64,000 nt of DNA from Rubellimicrobium aerolatum (GCF_017872975.1 NZ_JAGGJP010000012.1:1-64000), one strand, 5' to 3'; counted from the stretch's first letter, positions 34,351 to 43,767 are shown. Notes: generated by a model not told the origin, from the sequence alone. Numbers and translations are program-made.

Positions 34351-36872
34351 CCCCCCCCTCCGAGACGCCGCCCGAGACGTCGCCCAAGCGCCCGACCGCG
34401 CTCCGCCTCCACCGCGCGCTGGAGCCGATCTACGCCTCGGACCCCCGCTTCCGGGGCTGGTTCACGACCAACAACAACAACGACATCGGCCTCCTCTTCC
34501 TCATCGCGGCGGCGGGGTTCTTCGTGGTGGGCGGCGTCCTCGCCATGCTGATCCGGGCGCAGCTCGCCAGCCCGCGCTCGGTCTTCATGGGGCCCGACGT
34601 CTACAACCAGGTCTTCACGATGCACGGCACCGTGATGATGTTCCTGTTCGCCATCCCCTTCTTCGAGGCGATGACCGTGCTCCTCCTGCCGGGGATGCTC
34701 GGCTCGCGCGACATGGCCTTCCCGCGCCTGAGCGCCTACGGCCTCTGGTGCTACCTGATCGGCGCGACCACGGTGGTCGCCTCGCTGATCCCGGGGCTCG
34801 CGCCCGACAGCGGCTGGTTCATGTATCCGCCGCTCACCTCCACCGAATACTCCCCCGGCATCAACACCGACATCTGGCTTCTCGGCATCACCTTCATCGA
34901 GGTGTCCGCCATCTCGGCGGCGGTCGAGGTGGTCGTGACCGTGCTGCGCTACCGCGCGGCGGGCATGTCGCTGTCCCGGATGCCGATCTTCGCGTGGTAC
35001 ATCTTGGTCGTCGCGGTGATGATCCTCACCGCCTTCCCGCCGATGATCCTGGGCTCCGTCCTTCTGGAAACGGAGCGCCTGCTCGACTGGCCCTTCTTCC
35101 AGGCGGATCGCGGCGGCGACGCGCTCCTTTGGCAGCACCTGTTCTGGCTGTTCGGCCACCCGGAGGTCTACATCATCTTCCTGCCCGCCGCTGGGATGAT
35201 CTCCACGATCCTCCCCGTCATGGCCCGCACCACGCTCCTGGGCCACGGCTGGGTCGTCGGCGCGGCGGTGTCGCTCGCGGTCCTCAGCTTCGGGCTCTGG
35301 GTCCACCACATGTTCACGACCGGCATCCCGCACATGGGGCTCGCCTTCTTCTCGGCGGCCTCGACGCTGGTGGCGGTGCCGACGGCGGTGCAGATCTTCG
35401 CCTGGATCGGCACGCTCTGGCGCGGGCGGCCCCGTCTCGATCTGCCGATGCTCTGGCTCCTGGGCTTCTTCGCCACCTTCGTGATCGGCGGGCTGACCGG
35501 CGTGATGCTGGCGGTGGTGCCCTTCGACTGGCAGGCGCACGACACCCACTTCGTCGTCGCGCACCTCCATTACGTGCTGATCGGCGGCTACGTCTTCCCG
35601 ATGATCGCCGCCGTCTACTACTTCCTGCCGATCTTCACCGGCCGCACGCGCTTCTTCAAGCTGGGCGAGGTCGCGTTCTGGCTGGTGGTCCCGGGCTTCC
35701 ACGTCACCTTCCTCGCCGTCCACTGGGCGGGGCTGCTGGGCCAGCGCCGCCGGACCTGGACCTACGACGCGGGGCAGGGGTGGGAGATCATCAACCTTGT
35801 GGCCTCGGTCGGCTCCTTCGTCATGGCGATCGGCTTCGCGCTGGTGATCCTCGACGTGGCGGTGAACGCCGCCGTCTCCAGCCGGGGCCGCCGCAACCCC
35901 TGGGGGGCGGGGACGCTGGAATGGGCGACGTCGATGCCGTCCCCGTCCTACAACATCGCCTCGATCCCGGTGGTGCGCGGCCGCTACCCGCTCCGCGACG
36001 ACCCCGACCTCGCCCACCGCATCGCGCGCGGCGAAGGCCTCCTCGCCTGGCCCGCCCGCAACCGGCGCGAGACGCTGGTGGTCGGCACCGCGCGGGGCGA
36101 GCCCCTCCAGGTCGCCGTCCTCCCCGGCAACACCGCGCTCCCTTTCGTCATGGCCCTGGCCACGAGCGTCGTCTTTCTCGCCCCGCTGATCGACGCCTAC
36201 CGGTCGGCCGGGGTGGCGCTTCTGGCTGTCCTGGCGCTGGCGCTCCGCTGGGCCTGGACCCTCGGCTCCAAGGTGGACGAAGGCCCGCTCGACGCCGGCC
36301 ACGGCCTCGCGCTCCCCTCGGCCGCCGAGGTGCCCGACCCGCCGGGATGGTGGGGCTCGGTGTTCCTGCTGCTCGCGGACGTCACGCAGTTCGGCTCGCT
36401 GCTGTTCGGCTACGCCTTCCTCTGGACGGTCGCGCCCAACTGGCCACCGCCCTCCTACCTCGCGCCCGGCCTCTGGGGACCGGCCCTCGCCCTGACCGGC
36501 GCGGCGGCACTGGCCGCCGGACCCCGCCTCGCCGCCCGCGCCATCGGCCGGACCCGCGCGCCCTGGCCCGGCCTCGTCCTCGCGCTGGGCGGCGCGGCGG
36601 CGTTGGCCGGCGGCGCGGCGACGGTCTGGGCCGCCCGCGACCCCACCGCCCACGCCTACGACGCGACGCTCTGGCTCCTCGCCGGCCACATCCTGCTCCA
36701 CGCGGCGCTGGCCGCGATCATGCTCCTCTACCTCGGCGCGCGGGTGGCAAGGGGCTACGCCTCGCCCGCCCGCATCGGCGAGGCGCGCATCGTCCAGCTC
36801 TGGTCCGACTTCGCCGCGGCGACAGGCCTCGTGGCGCTGGCCGCCGCCTGGCTGCCGGGGGCCTTCGCATGA
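34347..36872 (+). CDS. Fused heme-copper oxidase subunit I and III
   Basis: An 841-residue membrane protein. Subunit I occupies about 20-570 and keeps all metal ligands: VFTMHGTVMMF (low-spin heme His), FGHPEVYI (CuB His and cross-linking Tyr), LWVHHMFTTG (two CuB His) and DTHFVVAHLHYVL (both heme His). The D-pathway Asn/Asp region is only partly typical. From about 600 onward a subunit III-like helical bundle is fused (PGWWGSVFLLLADVTQFGSL, then LLAGHILLHAALAAIMLLYL). The partner subunit II lacks CuA, so electrons probably come from quinol or an unusual donor. The quinol-site residues of E. coli bo3 are not evident. Confidence 0.92.
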   Translation: MTPPSETPPETSPKRPTALRLHRALEPIYASDPRFRGWFTTNNNNDIGLLFLIAAAGFFVVGGVLAMLIRAQLASPRSVFMGPDVYNQVFTMHGTVMMFLFAIPFFEAMTVLLLPGMLGSRDMAFPRLSAYGLWCYLIGATTVVASLIPGLAPDSGWFMYPPLTSTEYSPGINTDIWLLGITFIEVSAISAAVEVVVTVLRYRAAGMSLSRMPIFAWYILVVAVMILTAFPPMILGSVLLETERLLDWPFFQADRGGDALLWQHLFWLFGHPEVYIIFLPAAGMISTILPVMARTTLLGHGWVVGAAVSLAVLSFGLWVHHMFTTGIPHMGLAFFSAASTLVAVPTAVQIFAWIGTLWRGRPRLDLPMLWLLGFFATFVIGGLTGVMLAVVPFDWQAHDTHFVVAHLHYVLIGGYVFPMIAAVYYFLPIFTGRTRFFKLGEVAFWLVVPGFHVTFLAVHWAGLLGQRRRTWTYDAGQGWEIINLVASVGSFVMAIGFALVILDVAVNAAVSSRGRRNPWGAGTLEWATSMPSPSYNIASIPVVRGRYPLRDDPDLAHRIARGEGLLAWPARNRRETLVVGTARGEPLQVAVLPGNTALPFVMALATSVVFLAPLIDAYRSAGVALLAVLALALRWAWTLGSKVDEGPLDAGHGLALPSAAEVPDPPGWWGSVFLLLADVTQFGSLLFGYAFLWTVAPNWPPPSYLAPGLWGPALALTGAAALAAGPRLAARAIGRTRAPWPGLVLALGGAAALAGGAATVWAARDPTAHAYDATLWLLAGHILLHAALAAIMLLYLGARVARGYASPARIGEARIVQLWSDFAAATGLVALAAAWLPGAFA

Positions 36873-37171
36873 GCGACATCCTGCGCCTGTCCGTGCCGCT
36901 GGCGGCCTGGCTCGCGGGGTTCAGCGTGGTCTACGGCCTCCAGGGCCTGTCCTGCTCGCGCCACTGGCCCGAAGGGCTGGCCGCCCGCCCCGTCCTCCTC
37001 TCGGCCTGGGTCCTCGCGGTGGCCCTCCAGGCGGCGCTGCTCTGGATGCTTCTCCGCAACCCCTCGCCCTCGCCCTTCGCGCGGGCCGTCAGCCTCGCCC
37101 TGGCCCTGACCGCCCTGCTGGCGGCGCTCTGGACGCTCATGCCGGTGGCGGTCACCTCGGTCTGCCTTTGA
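36869..37171 (+). CDS. Small two- to three-helix membrane protein at the end of the oxidase operon
   Basis: A 100-residue hydrophobic protein with segments LSVPLAAWLAGFSVVYGLQG, LLSAWVLAVALQAALLWMLL and SLALALTALLAALWTLMPVA. It overlaps the subunit I-III stop by 4 nt (ATGA), so it is translated with the oxidase. No family is recognised. It could be a small oxidase subunit (IV-like) or an assembly factor. Confidence 0.72.
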   Translation: MSDILRLSVPLAAWLAGFSVVYGLQGLSCSRHWPEGLAARPVLLSAWVLAVALQAALLWMLLRNPSPSPFARAVSLALALTALLAALWTLMPVAVTSVCL

Positions 37172-37254
37172 CCTCTCCACCGTCCCGGTGGCCCCTGGGC
37201 CAGCGCGGGCGCACGCGGTATCAAGCGCCCGTGCCCGCCGACGCAGGAACGACG

Positions 37255-39123
37255 ATGACCCGAACCACGATGGCCCGCCGGTCCTGGGGCGCCACGGCCC
37301 TCCTGGCCGTCGGCCTCCTCGTCGTCGTGGCCCTGGTCGTGGAACGGGCGGCGACCCGCTTCCACCTGCGCGAAGGCCACGCCCGCGCCGAGGCGACGCT
37401 CAACCTCGCCGCGAGCGGCCTGGGCGGCTGGCTCCGGCGATTCGAGGTGGTCCCGCAGCTCCTCGCCGACGACGAGGCGCTCCAGCGGCTGGTGCTGGAG
37501 CCCGACGCCATCGACTTCCCGCACCGGCTGGCCGAGGCCAACCGCTGGCTGGAGGAGCGCAACGCGATCCTGGGCTCCTCCGAGCTCTACGTCATCGGCC
37601 TCGACGGCACGACCCTGGCCGCGAGCAACGCCCACCGTCCCGACAGCTTCGTCGGCCAGAACTTCGCCTATCGCCCCTACTTCACCGAGGCCCGCGCCGG
37701 GCGGATCGGGCGGTTCTTCGGCCTCGGCACCACCTCGGGCGTCCGGGGCTACTACTTCGCCGGGCCGATCCGCGACGCGGCGGGCCGCGTGGCCGGGGTC
37801 ATCGCCGTGAAGGTCGGCCTCGACGGCCTGGAGGCGGAATGGAGCGCCGGCGTCGAGAGCGTGCTCGTCTCCGACCCCGAGGGCATCGCCTTCCTCTCCA
37901 GCGAGCCCGGCTGGCGCTACGCCACCTTCGGTCCCCTCGGCCCCGACCGGCTCGCCCGCAGCCAGGCCTCTCGCCGCTACGCCGATGTCGCCCCGCGCGA
38001 GGCGCCGGCGCGGCGCGCCCGGGTCGGCGGCATCGACCTGCTCGCCGTCGCGAGCCCCGGCGGGCGCGAGGCCGAATACGTCGAGGTCCGCCGCCCCATG
38101 CCCTCGGCCGGCTGGACGCTCCATGTCCTGCTCGACACCGCGCCGCTGCGCGACCAGGCGCGGCTCGCCGCCGCCCTGGCCGCCACGCTGCTAGGCGCGC
38201 TGGGCCTGGGCCTCCTCGCGCTGCGCCAGCGTCTCCAGCGCGGGCGCGAGAGGCTGGCCTCCAAGGAGGCGGCCAAGGCCGAGCTGGAGCGCCGCGTCGC
38301 CCGGCGCACCGCCGAGCTCCAGGCCGCCAACCGCCTCATCGCCGCCGAGGTGGCCGAGCGCCGCGCCGCCGAATCCGAGCTGCGCCGGACCCAGGCCGAC
38401 CTCGTGCAGGCGGGCAAGCTTGCGGCGCTGGGGCGGATCTCGGCCGCGCTCAGCCACGAGATGAACCAGCCGCTCGCGGCGGTGCGGAACTACGCCGACA
38501 ACGCCATGCTCCTTCTCGACCGGGGCGACCCCGCGCGGGTCCGCGACAACCTGGGCCAGATCCTCAAGCTGGTGGACCGCATGGCCGCCATCGCCCGTCA
38601 CCTGCGCGAGGTGGCGCGCAAGCCGGAAAGCCCCCTTCAGGACGTGGACCTCCCCGAGGCCGTGGCCGAGGCGCTGGCCGTCGCCGGGCCGCGCCTCGCC
38701 GCCGTCGGAGCCGAGGTCTCGACCGACCTGCCCGCCAGCGTCGGGCCGGTCCGCGCCGGGCCCGTGCGGCTCCAGCAGGTGCTCGTCAACCTGCTCGCCA
38801 ACGCCGCCGACGCGGTGGAGGGGCGGCCCCTGCGGCGCATCCGCGTCGCGGCCCGCCCCGAGGGCGGGCGGGTGCTGCTGGAGGTGTCCGACACCGGCCC
38901 CGGCGTCGCACCCGCCATCGCCGACCGCATCTTCGACCCCTTCTTCACCACCAAGGGCGTGGGGGCGGGGCTGGGCCTCGGCCTCTCCATCTCCTACAAC
39001 ATCGTCAAGGACTTCGGGGGCGACCTTTCGGTGCGGCCCGAGCCCGGGGGCGGCGCGACCTTCGCCGTCGCGCTGGACCCTGCGCCAGCGAGGATCGCGC
39101 CCAGAGGGATCGCGGCCGAATGA
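37255..39123 (+). CDS. dctB: DctB-like sensor histidine kinase
   Basis: About 622 residues from the ATG at 37255, which follows AGGA at 7 nt; an ATG at 37168 is in frame but less likely. Two membrane helices (LLAVGLLVVVALVVERAATR and near 315) flank a periplasmic double-PAS sensor typical of DctB (YVIGLDGTTLAASNAHRPDS, NFAYRPYFTEARAG). A coiled linker (ERRVARRTAELQAANRLIAA) leads to the HisKA box ISAALSHEMNQPLAAVRNYA with the phospho-accepting His. The ATP domain has NLLANAADAVEG, DTGPGVAP and GLGLSISYNIVKDFGG. It overlaps the regulator gene. It probably senses the substrate of the adjacent TTT transporter. Confidence 0.93.
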   Translation: MTRTTMARRSWGATALLAVGLLVVVALVVERAATRFHLREGHARAEATLNLAASGLGGWLRRFEVVPQLLADDEALQRLVLEPDAIDFPHRLAEANRWLEERNAILGSSELYVIGLDGTTLAASNAHRPDSFVGQNFAYRPYFTEARAGRIGRFFGLGTTSGVRGYYFAGPIRDAAGRVAGVIAVKVGLDGLEAEWSAGVESVLVSDPEGIAFLSSEPGWRYATFGPLGPDRLARSQASRRYADVAPREAPARRARVGGIDLLAVASPGGREAEYVEVRRPMPSAGWTLHVLLDTAPLRDQARLAAALAATLLGALGLGLLALRQRLQRGRERLASKEAAKAELERRVARRTAELQAANRLIAAEVAERRAAESELRRTQADLVQAGKLAALGRISAALSHEMNQPLAAVRNYADNAMLLLDRGDPARVRDNLGQILKLVDRMAAIARHLREVARKPESPLQDVDLPEAVAEALAVAGPRLAAVGAEVSTDLPASVGPVRAGPVRLQQVLVNLLANAADAVEGRPLRRIRVAARPEGGRVLLEVSDTGPGVAPAIADRIFDPFFTTKGVGAGLGLGLSISYNIVKDFGGDLSVRPEPGGGATFAVALDPAPARIAPRGIAAE

Positions 39124-40475
39124 CCCAGCCACCCACAGTCCTCCTCGTGGACGACGACGAGAGCATGCGCCACTCCACCGCCCAGGCGCTGGAGCTGGCC
39201 GACCTTGCCTGCCTCGCCCTGCCCTCGGCCGAGGAGGCGCTGGCCCGCGCCCGCCCGGGCCTCAACGGCGCGGTCGTCACCGACATCCGGATGCCGGGGA
39301 TGGACGGCATGACGCTCCTCGCCCGCCTGCGCGAGATCGACCCCGAGCTGCCGGTGATCCTCGTCACCGGCCACGCCGAGGTGCAGCTCGCCGTCGATGC
39401 GATGCGGCGCGGCGCCTACGACTTCATCGAGAAGCCCTTCGCGACTCAGGCGCTCGTGGCCGTGCTCCGCCGCGCCCTCGACCACCGCGCGCTGGTGCTG
39501 GAGAACCGCCGCCTGCGCGCCGTCGCGGGCCAGCAGGACGACCTAGAGGTGCGCCTGCCCGGCCGCAGCGCGGCGGCGATCGACCTGCGCCGCCGCCTGC
39601 GCGCCCTCGGCCCCAGCGAGGCGGACGTCCTCGTGATCGGTCCCACCGGCGCGGGCAAGGAGGTCGCGGCCCGCGCCCTCCACGACCTGTCCCCGCGCGC
39701 CAGCCGCCCCTTCGTGGCGATCAACTGCGCCGCGCTCCCCGCCCAGATGGTCGAAAGCGAGCTCTTCGGCCACGAGGCCGGGGCCTTCCCCGGCGCGATG
39801 CGCCCCCGCTTCGGCCGCTTCGAGCACGCGCGCGGCGGCACCATCCTCCTCGACGAGGTGGGCTCCATGCCGGCCGAACTGCAACCCCGCCTCCTGCGGG
39901 TGCTCCAGGACCGCGCCGTGGTGCGGCTCGGCTCCAACGAGCCCATCCCTCTCGATGTCCGCTTCCTTGCCACGTCCAAGGTGGACCTCGCCGGCCTCGT
40001 CGCCCGGGGCGGGTTCCGCGAGGACCTTTACTGGCGGCTCGCCGTGACGCAGCTCCGCCTCCCGCCCCTGGAGGAGCGGCGCGAGGACATCCCCCTCCTG
40101 TTCCTCCAGCTGGTGCGCGAGGCCGCCGCCCGCCACGGCCGCCCGGACGCCGCGCCGCCGCCCGAGCTGCTGGCCGACCTCGCCGCCCGGCCCTGGCCCG
40201 GCAACGTCCGCGAGCTCCGCAACGCCGCCGAGCGCTGGGTGCTGGGCCTGGACTGGATGGCGGCCGAAGACAGCGGCGCGACCGCCGGGCGGCTGGCCGA
40301 CCGCGTGGGCGCCTTCGAGCGCAGCATCCTCGCCGCCGCCATCGCCGCGAACGGCGGCCGCCTGAAGCCCGTCTACGAGAGCCTCGGCATCAGCCGGAAG
40401 ACGCTCTACGAGAAGATGCAGAAGCACGGGCTCGACCGCCACCTCGTGGCCGACGGGGACGGCCCCGAGGACTGA
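39120..40475 (+). CDS. dctD: DctD-like sigma-54-type response regulator with altered GAFTGA loop
   Basis: A 451-residue protein. The receiver domain (1-120) has Asp55 in VVTDIRMPGMDG and the conserved Lys in FIEKP. The AAA+ domain has a normal Walker A (GPTGAGKEVAARAL, Lys180) and Walker B-like TILLDEVGSMPAELQPRLLR. The sigma-54 contact loop reads GAFPGA at 221-226 instead of GAFTGA. The C-terminus is a Fis-type helix-turn-helix (GGRLKPVYESLGISRKTLYE). It is coupled to the kinase by ATGA. The Pro substitution could impair or alter sigma-54 activation. An inverted repeat just downstream is a candidate binding site, upstream of tctC. Confidence 0.92.
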   Translation: MTQPPTVLLVDDDESMRHSTAQALELADLACLALPSAEEALARARPGLNGAVVTDIRMPGMDGMTLLARLREIDPELPVILVTGHAEVQLAVDAMRRGAYDFIEKPFATQALVAVLRRALDHRALVLENRRLRAVAGQQDDLEVRLPGRSAAAIDLRRRLRALGPSEADVLVIGPTGAGKEVAARALHDLSPRASRPFVAINCAALPAQMVESELFGHEAGAFPGAMRPRFGRFEHARGGTILLDEVGSMPAELQPRLLRVLQDRAVVRLGSNEPIPLDVRFLATSKVDLAGLVARGGFREDLYWRLAVTQLRLPPLEERREDIPLLFLQLVREAAARHGRPDAAPPPELLADLAARPWPGNVRELRNAAERWVLGLDWMAAEDSGATAGRLADRVGAFERSILAAAIAANGGRLKPVYESLGISRKTLYEKMQKHGLDRHLVADGDGPED

Positions 40476-40486
40476 CGCCCCGCGAT

Positions 40487-40535
40487 GGGTGGATTTCCAC
40501 CCGTCCGCCCGGCGCCTTTGTCACCCTTTCCACCC
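40487..40535 (+). promoter_or_regulatory. Inverted repeat and half-site upstream of tctC
   Basis: GGGTGGA and TCCACCC form perfect 7-bp arms with a TT spacer at 40487-40502. A second half-site TTTCCACCC lies at 40527-40535. The position, between dctD and tctC, suits an activator-binding site. No convincing -24/-12 sigma-54 promoter was found in 40536-40682. Confidence 0.5.
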
Positions 40536-40682
40536 ACCCGGCGCGCGCGGGGTCAAGAAACGGCAGCCTCCGCCCTTGCCGGCCTTTGCGCGCCGCTCCG
40601 GCTTCCGCTCTTGTCGAGCGACCGCGCCGGCCTCGAGGAGGAGGCTGTCGCCGGCCCCATGCCATCCAAGGGAGGAGAACCC

Positions 40683-41660
40683 ATGGCACCGCTTTCCCGC
40701 ATCGGCAGCCTCGCGGCCGCCGCGACCCTGCTCGCCAGCACCGCGCTGGCCCAGGGCTACCCCGAACGGCAGATCACCATGGTCGTGCCCTTCGCCGCCG
40801 GCGGGCCCACCGACACCGTCGGCCGCCTCGTGGCCGAGCGGATGTCCGAGCAGCTCGGCCAGCAGATCCTCATCGAGAACGTCGGCGGCGCGGGCGGCAC
40901 GCTCGGCGCGGCGCAGGTCGCCGGGGCCGAGCCCGACGGCTACACGATCCTGCTGCACCACATCGGCATGGCGACCTCCGAGACGCTCTACCGCGAGCTG
41001 CCCTACGAGACGACGACCGCCTTCGCGCCCATCGGCCTCGTGACCGAGGTGCCGATGACCATCGTGGCCCGCGCCGACTTCGAGCCCGCCGACATCGCGT
41101 CCTTCGTCGCCTACGTGAAGGAGAACGCCGACACGATCACCATGGCCAACGCCGGGATCGGATCGGCCTCGCACCTTTGCGGGATGCTGTTCATGCAGGC
41201 CACCGAATCGCCCATCGTCACCGTGCCCTACCGCGGCGCGGGCCCGGCCATGACCGAGCTGGTGGGCGGGCAGATCGACATCATGTGCGATCAGACCACC
41301 AACACGACCGAGCAGATCAAGGGCGGCACCGTCAAGGCCTACGCCGTCACCGCGCCCGAGCGGCTGGAGATCCTCCCTGACCTGCCGACCACCGCCGAAT
41401 CGGGGCTGCCCGGGGTCGAGGTGACGGTCTGGCACGGCCTCTACGCCCCCGCCGGCACCCCGCCCGAGGCCGTGGAGCGCCTGTCCGCCGCGCTCCAGTC
41501 CGCGCTGGCCGACCCCGGCATCGCCGAGCAGCTCGCCGAGCTCGGCACCGCGCCCTCGCCGGCCGAGGATGCGACCCCGGCCGCGCTGGAGGCCCGGCTC
41601 ACCGAGGAGCTGGCGCGCTGGAAGCCGATCATCGAGGAGGCCGGCGTCTACGCCGACTGA
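40683..41660 (+). CDS. tctC: TctC/Bug-family tripartite transporter substrate-binding protein
   Basis: A 325-residue periplasmic protein with a near-perfect ribosome site (GGAGGAGAACCC). It has a signal peptide (LAAAATLLASTALAQ) and the Bug-family landmarks YPERQITMVVPFAAGGPTD, RMSEQLGQQILIENVGGAGG, GYTILLHHIG and VPYRGAGPAMTELVGGQID. It captures the substrate for the TTT system; family ligands are citrate-like tricarboxylates, dicarboxylates or nicotinate-type acids. It is placed right after a DctB/DctD-like pair, as often seen when the two-component system controls the transporter. Confidence 0.94.
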   Translation: MAPLSRIGSLAAAATLLASTALAQGYPERQITMVVPFAAGGPTDTVGRLVAERMSEQLGQQILIENVGGAGGTLGAAQVAGAEPDGYTILLHHIGMATSETLYRELPYETTTAFAPIGLVTEVPMTIVARADFEPADIASFVAYVKENADTITMANAGIGSASHLCGMLFMQATESPIVTVPYRGAGPAMTELVGGQIDIMCDQTTNTTEQIKGGTVKAYAVTAPERLEILPDLPTTAESGLPGVEVTVWHGLYAPAGTPPEAVERLSAALQSALADPGIAEQLAELGTAPSPAEDATPAALEARLTEELARWKPIIEEAGVYAD

Positions 41661-41783
41661 CCACCTGCCGGATGATCCTCCCGGCCCGGAGCGAAGGCTC
41701 CGGGCCTCGGGCCATCGGTTTCGGGCAGGCCGGCCTTGCCTCGCCGTGCCCCCTCCCGTCCACCTCCAACCGTGGATTGCCCC

Positions 41784-42248
41784 ATGCGCGACCGTTCCTT
41801 CGATCCCACCGACATCGCCGCCGGCGTCGTCTTCATCGTCCTGGGCCTCGCCTTCGGGCTGTCCTCCCTTGGGCTCGAGATCGGCACCGCCCTCCGCATG
41901 GGGCCGGGCTACGCGCCCCTCGTGCTCGCGATGGTGCTGACGCTGCTGGGCGTCCTGATCCTGCTTTCCGGGCTCAGGTCGCGGAGGGGCGAGCCCATCG
42001 GCCGCCTCGCCTGGCGGGGGATGGCGGTGATCCTGCCCGCCCCGGTCCTCTTCGGGCTGACCGTGCGGGGCCTGGGCTTCGTGCCGGCGATCTTCCTCGC
42101 CAGCCTCCTCGCCAGCATGGCCTCCCCGCGCATGAAGCCCTGGCAGGCCCTCGCCCTCGCCCTCGCGGTCACGGTCTTCTCGACCCTCGTCTTCTCCTAC
42201 GCCCTGGGCCTGCCGTTCCGGCGCTTCGGCCCCTGGCTCCCGATCTGA
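41784..42248 (+). CDS. tctB: TctB small membrane subunit of the TTT transporter
   Basis: A 154-residue protein with four membrane helices, typical of TctB. DPTDIAAGVVFIVLGLAFGL at the start, MGPGYAPLVLAMVLTLLGVL in the middle and FRRFGPWLPI at the end are diagnostic. It lies between the substrate-binding and large membrane subunits with an 11-bp gap to tctA. ATG at 41784 is preferred over an upstream in-frame ATG at 41736, whose extension is low-complexity. Confidence 0.92.
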   Translation: MRDRSFDPTDIAAGVVFIVLGLAFGLSSLGLEIGTALRMGPGYAPLVLAMVLTLLGVLILLSGLRSRRGEPIGRLAWRGMAVILPAPVLFGLTVRGLGFVPAIFLASLLASMASPRMKPWQALALALAVTVFSTLVFSYALGLPFRRFGPWLPI

Positions 42249-42258
42249 GGCGCATCCC

Positions 42259-43767
42259 ATGGACCTCCTTTCCAACCTGGCCCTGGGCTTCTCCGTCGCC
42301 GCGAGCCTGGAAAACCTGCTGTTCTGCCTAATCGGCGTGATCCTCGGCACGCTGATCGGCGTGCTGCCCGGCATCGGGGCCACGGCCACCATCGCCATGC
42401 TCCTGCCCATCACCTTCCAGCTCGAGCCCGTGTCCTCGCTCATCATGCTGGCGGGGATCTACTACGGCGCGCAGTATGGCGGCTCGACCACGGCCATCCT
42501 CATCAACATGCCGGGGGAATCCTCCTCGGCGGTGACCGCGCTCGACGGCTATCAGATGGCGCGGCGCGGCAAGGCCGGCACCGCGCTCGCCGTGGCCGCC
42601 CTGGGCTCGTTCTTCGCGGGCACGGTGGCCACGCTCCTCGTGGCGCTCTTCGCGCCGCCGCTGACGGCCGTCGCGCTCCAGTTCGGGGCGGCCGAATACT
42701 TCTCGCTCATGGTGCTGGGCCTCGTCTGCGCGGTGGCGCTGGCGCACGGCTCCTTCCTCAAGGCGCTGGCCATGGTCGTCCTCGGCCTGCTCCTGGGCCT
42801 CGCCGGGACCGACATCTACACCGGCGCGCCCCGCTTCACCCTGGGCCTGCCGCAGCTCGCGGACGGCTTCAACTTCGTGGCTCTCGCCGTCGGCGTCTTC
42901 GGCATCTCCGAGATCCTCCGCAACCTGGAGCACGGGCAGGGCGACCGCGAGGTGCTGGGCCAGAACCTCGGCGGGCTCTTCCCGTCCCGCGCCGACCTCC
43001 GCCGCATGGTCGCGCCGATGATCCGGGGCACGGCGCTGGGCTCGGCGCTGGGCATCCTGCCGGGCGGCGGCGCGGTGCTGGCCGCCTTCGGCTCCTACAC
43101 CATCGAGAAGCGCCTCTCGAAGACCCCCGAGGAGTTCGGCAAGGGCGCGATCGAGGGCGTCGCCGGCCCCGAATCCGCCAACAACGCCGGCGCGCAGACC
43201 TCGTTCATCCCGCTCCTGACGCTCGGCATCCCGGCGAACCCGGTGATGGCGCTGATGGTCGGGGCCATGATCATCCAGGGCATCGTCCCCGGCCCCAACG
43301 TCGCGACCGAGCAGCCCGACCTCTTCTGGGGCATCATCGCCTCCATGTGGATCGGCAACCTCATGCTGATCGTGCTGAACCTGCCGCTCATCGGCATCTG
43401 GGTCCGGCTCCTCAAGGTGCCCTACCACGTCCTCTTCCCGATCATCATCGCCTTCAGCTCGATCGGGGTCTATTCGGTCAAGGGCAACGTCTTCGACCTC
43501 TACGCCGTCGCCGCCTTCGGCCTCCTCGGCTACGTCTTCCTCAAGCTCCGCTGCGAGCCCGCGCCGCTGCTCCTGGGCTTCGTCCTCGGCCCGCTGCTGG
43601 AGGAGAACCTGCGCCGCGCCATGATCCTCGGCCGGGGCGACCCGACGGTGTTCCTGACGCGCCCCATCTCGGCCGGGCTCCTGGTCCTGACGCTGGCCGT
43701 GATCGCGGTCATGCTCCTGCCGCAGGTCCGACGAAAGCGCGAGGAGGTCTTCGTCGAGGAGGACTGA
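42259..43767 (+). CDS. tctA: TctA large membrane subunit of the TTT transporter
   Basis: A 502-residue permease with 11 to 12 helices. Hallmarks are GVILGTLIGVLPGIGATATI, YYGAQYGGSTTAILINMPGE, SALGILPGGGAVLAAFGSYT and GVAGPESANNAGAQTSFIPL. The repeated GxxPGxG-type and ESANNA motifs are intact. It transports the acid captured by TctC, probably with proton or sodium symport. GAGGCG precedes the start. A perfect hairpin covers its stop codon. Confidence 0.95.
   Translation: MDLLSNLALGFSVAASLENLLFCLIGVILGTLIGVLPGIGATATIAMLLPITFQLEPVSSLIMLAGIYYGAQYGGSTTAILINMPGESSSAVTALDGYQMARRGKAGTALAVAALGSFFAGTVATLLVALFAPPLTAVALQFGAAEYFSLMVLGLVCAVALAHGSFLKALAMVVLGLLLGLAGTDIYTGAPRFTLGLPQLADGFNFVALAVGVFGISEILRNLEHGQGDREVLGQNLGGLFPSRADLRRMVAPMIRGTALGSALGILPGGGAVLAAFGSYTIEKRLSKTPEEFGKGAIEGVAGPESANNAGAQTSFIPLLTLGIPANPVMALMVGAMIIQGIVPGPNVATEQPDLFWGIIASMWIGNLMLIVLNLPLIGIWVRLLKVPYHVLFPIIIAFSSIGVYSVKGNVFDLYAVAAFGLLGYVFLKLRCEPAPLLLGFVLGPLLEENLRRAMILGRGDPTVFLTRPISAGLLVLTLAVIAVMLLPQVRRKREEVFVEED

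Noticed and set aside
40536-40682. Sigma-54 promoter before tctC
   Set aside because: TTGCCGGCCTTTGCGC looks vaguely similar, but the GG and GC elements are not spaced as required.
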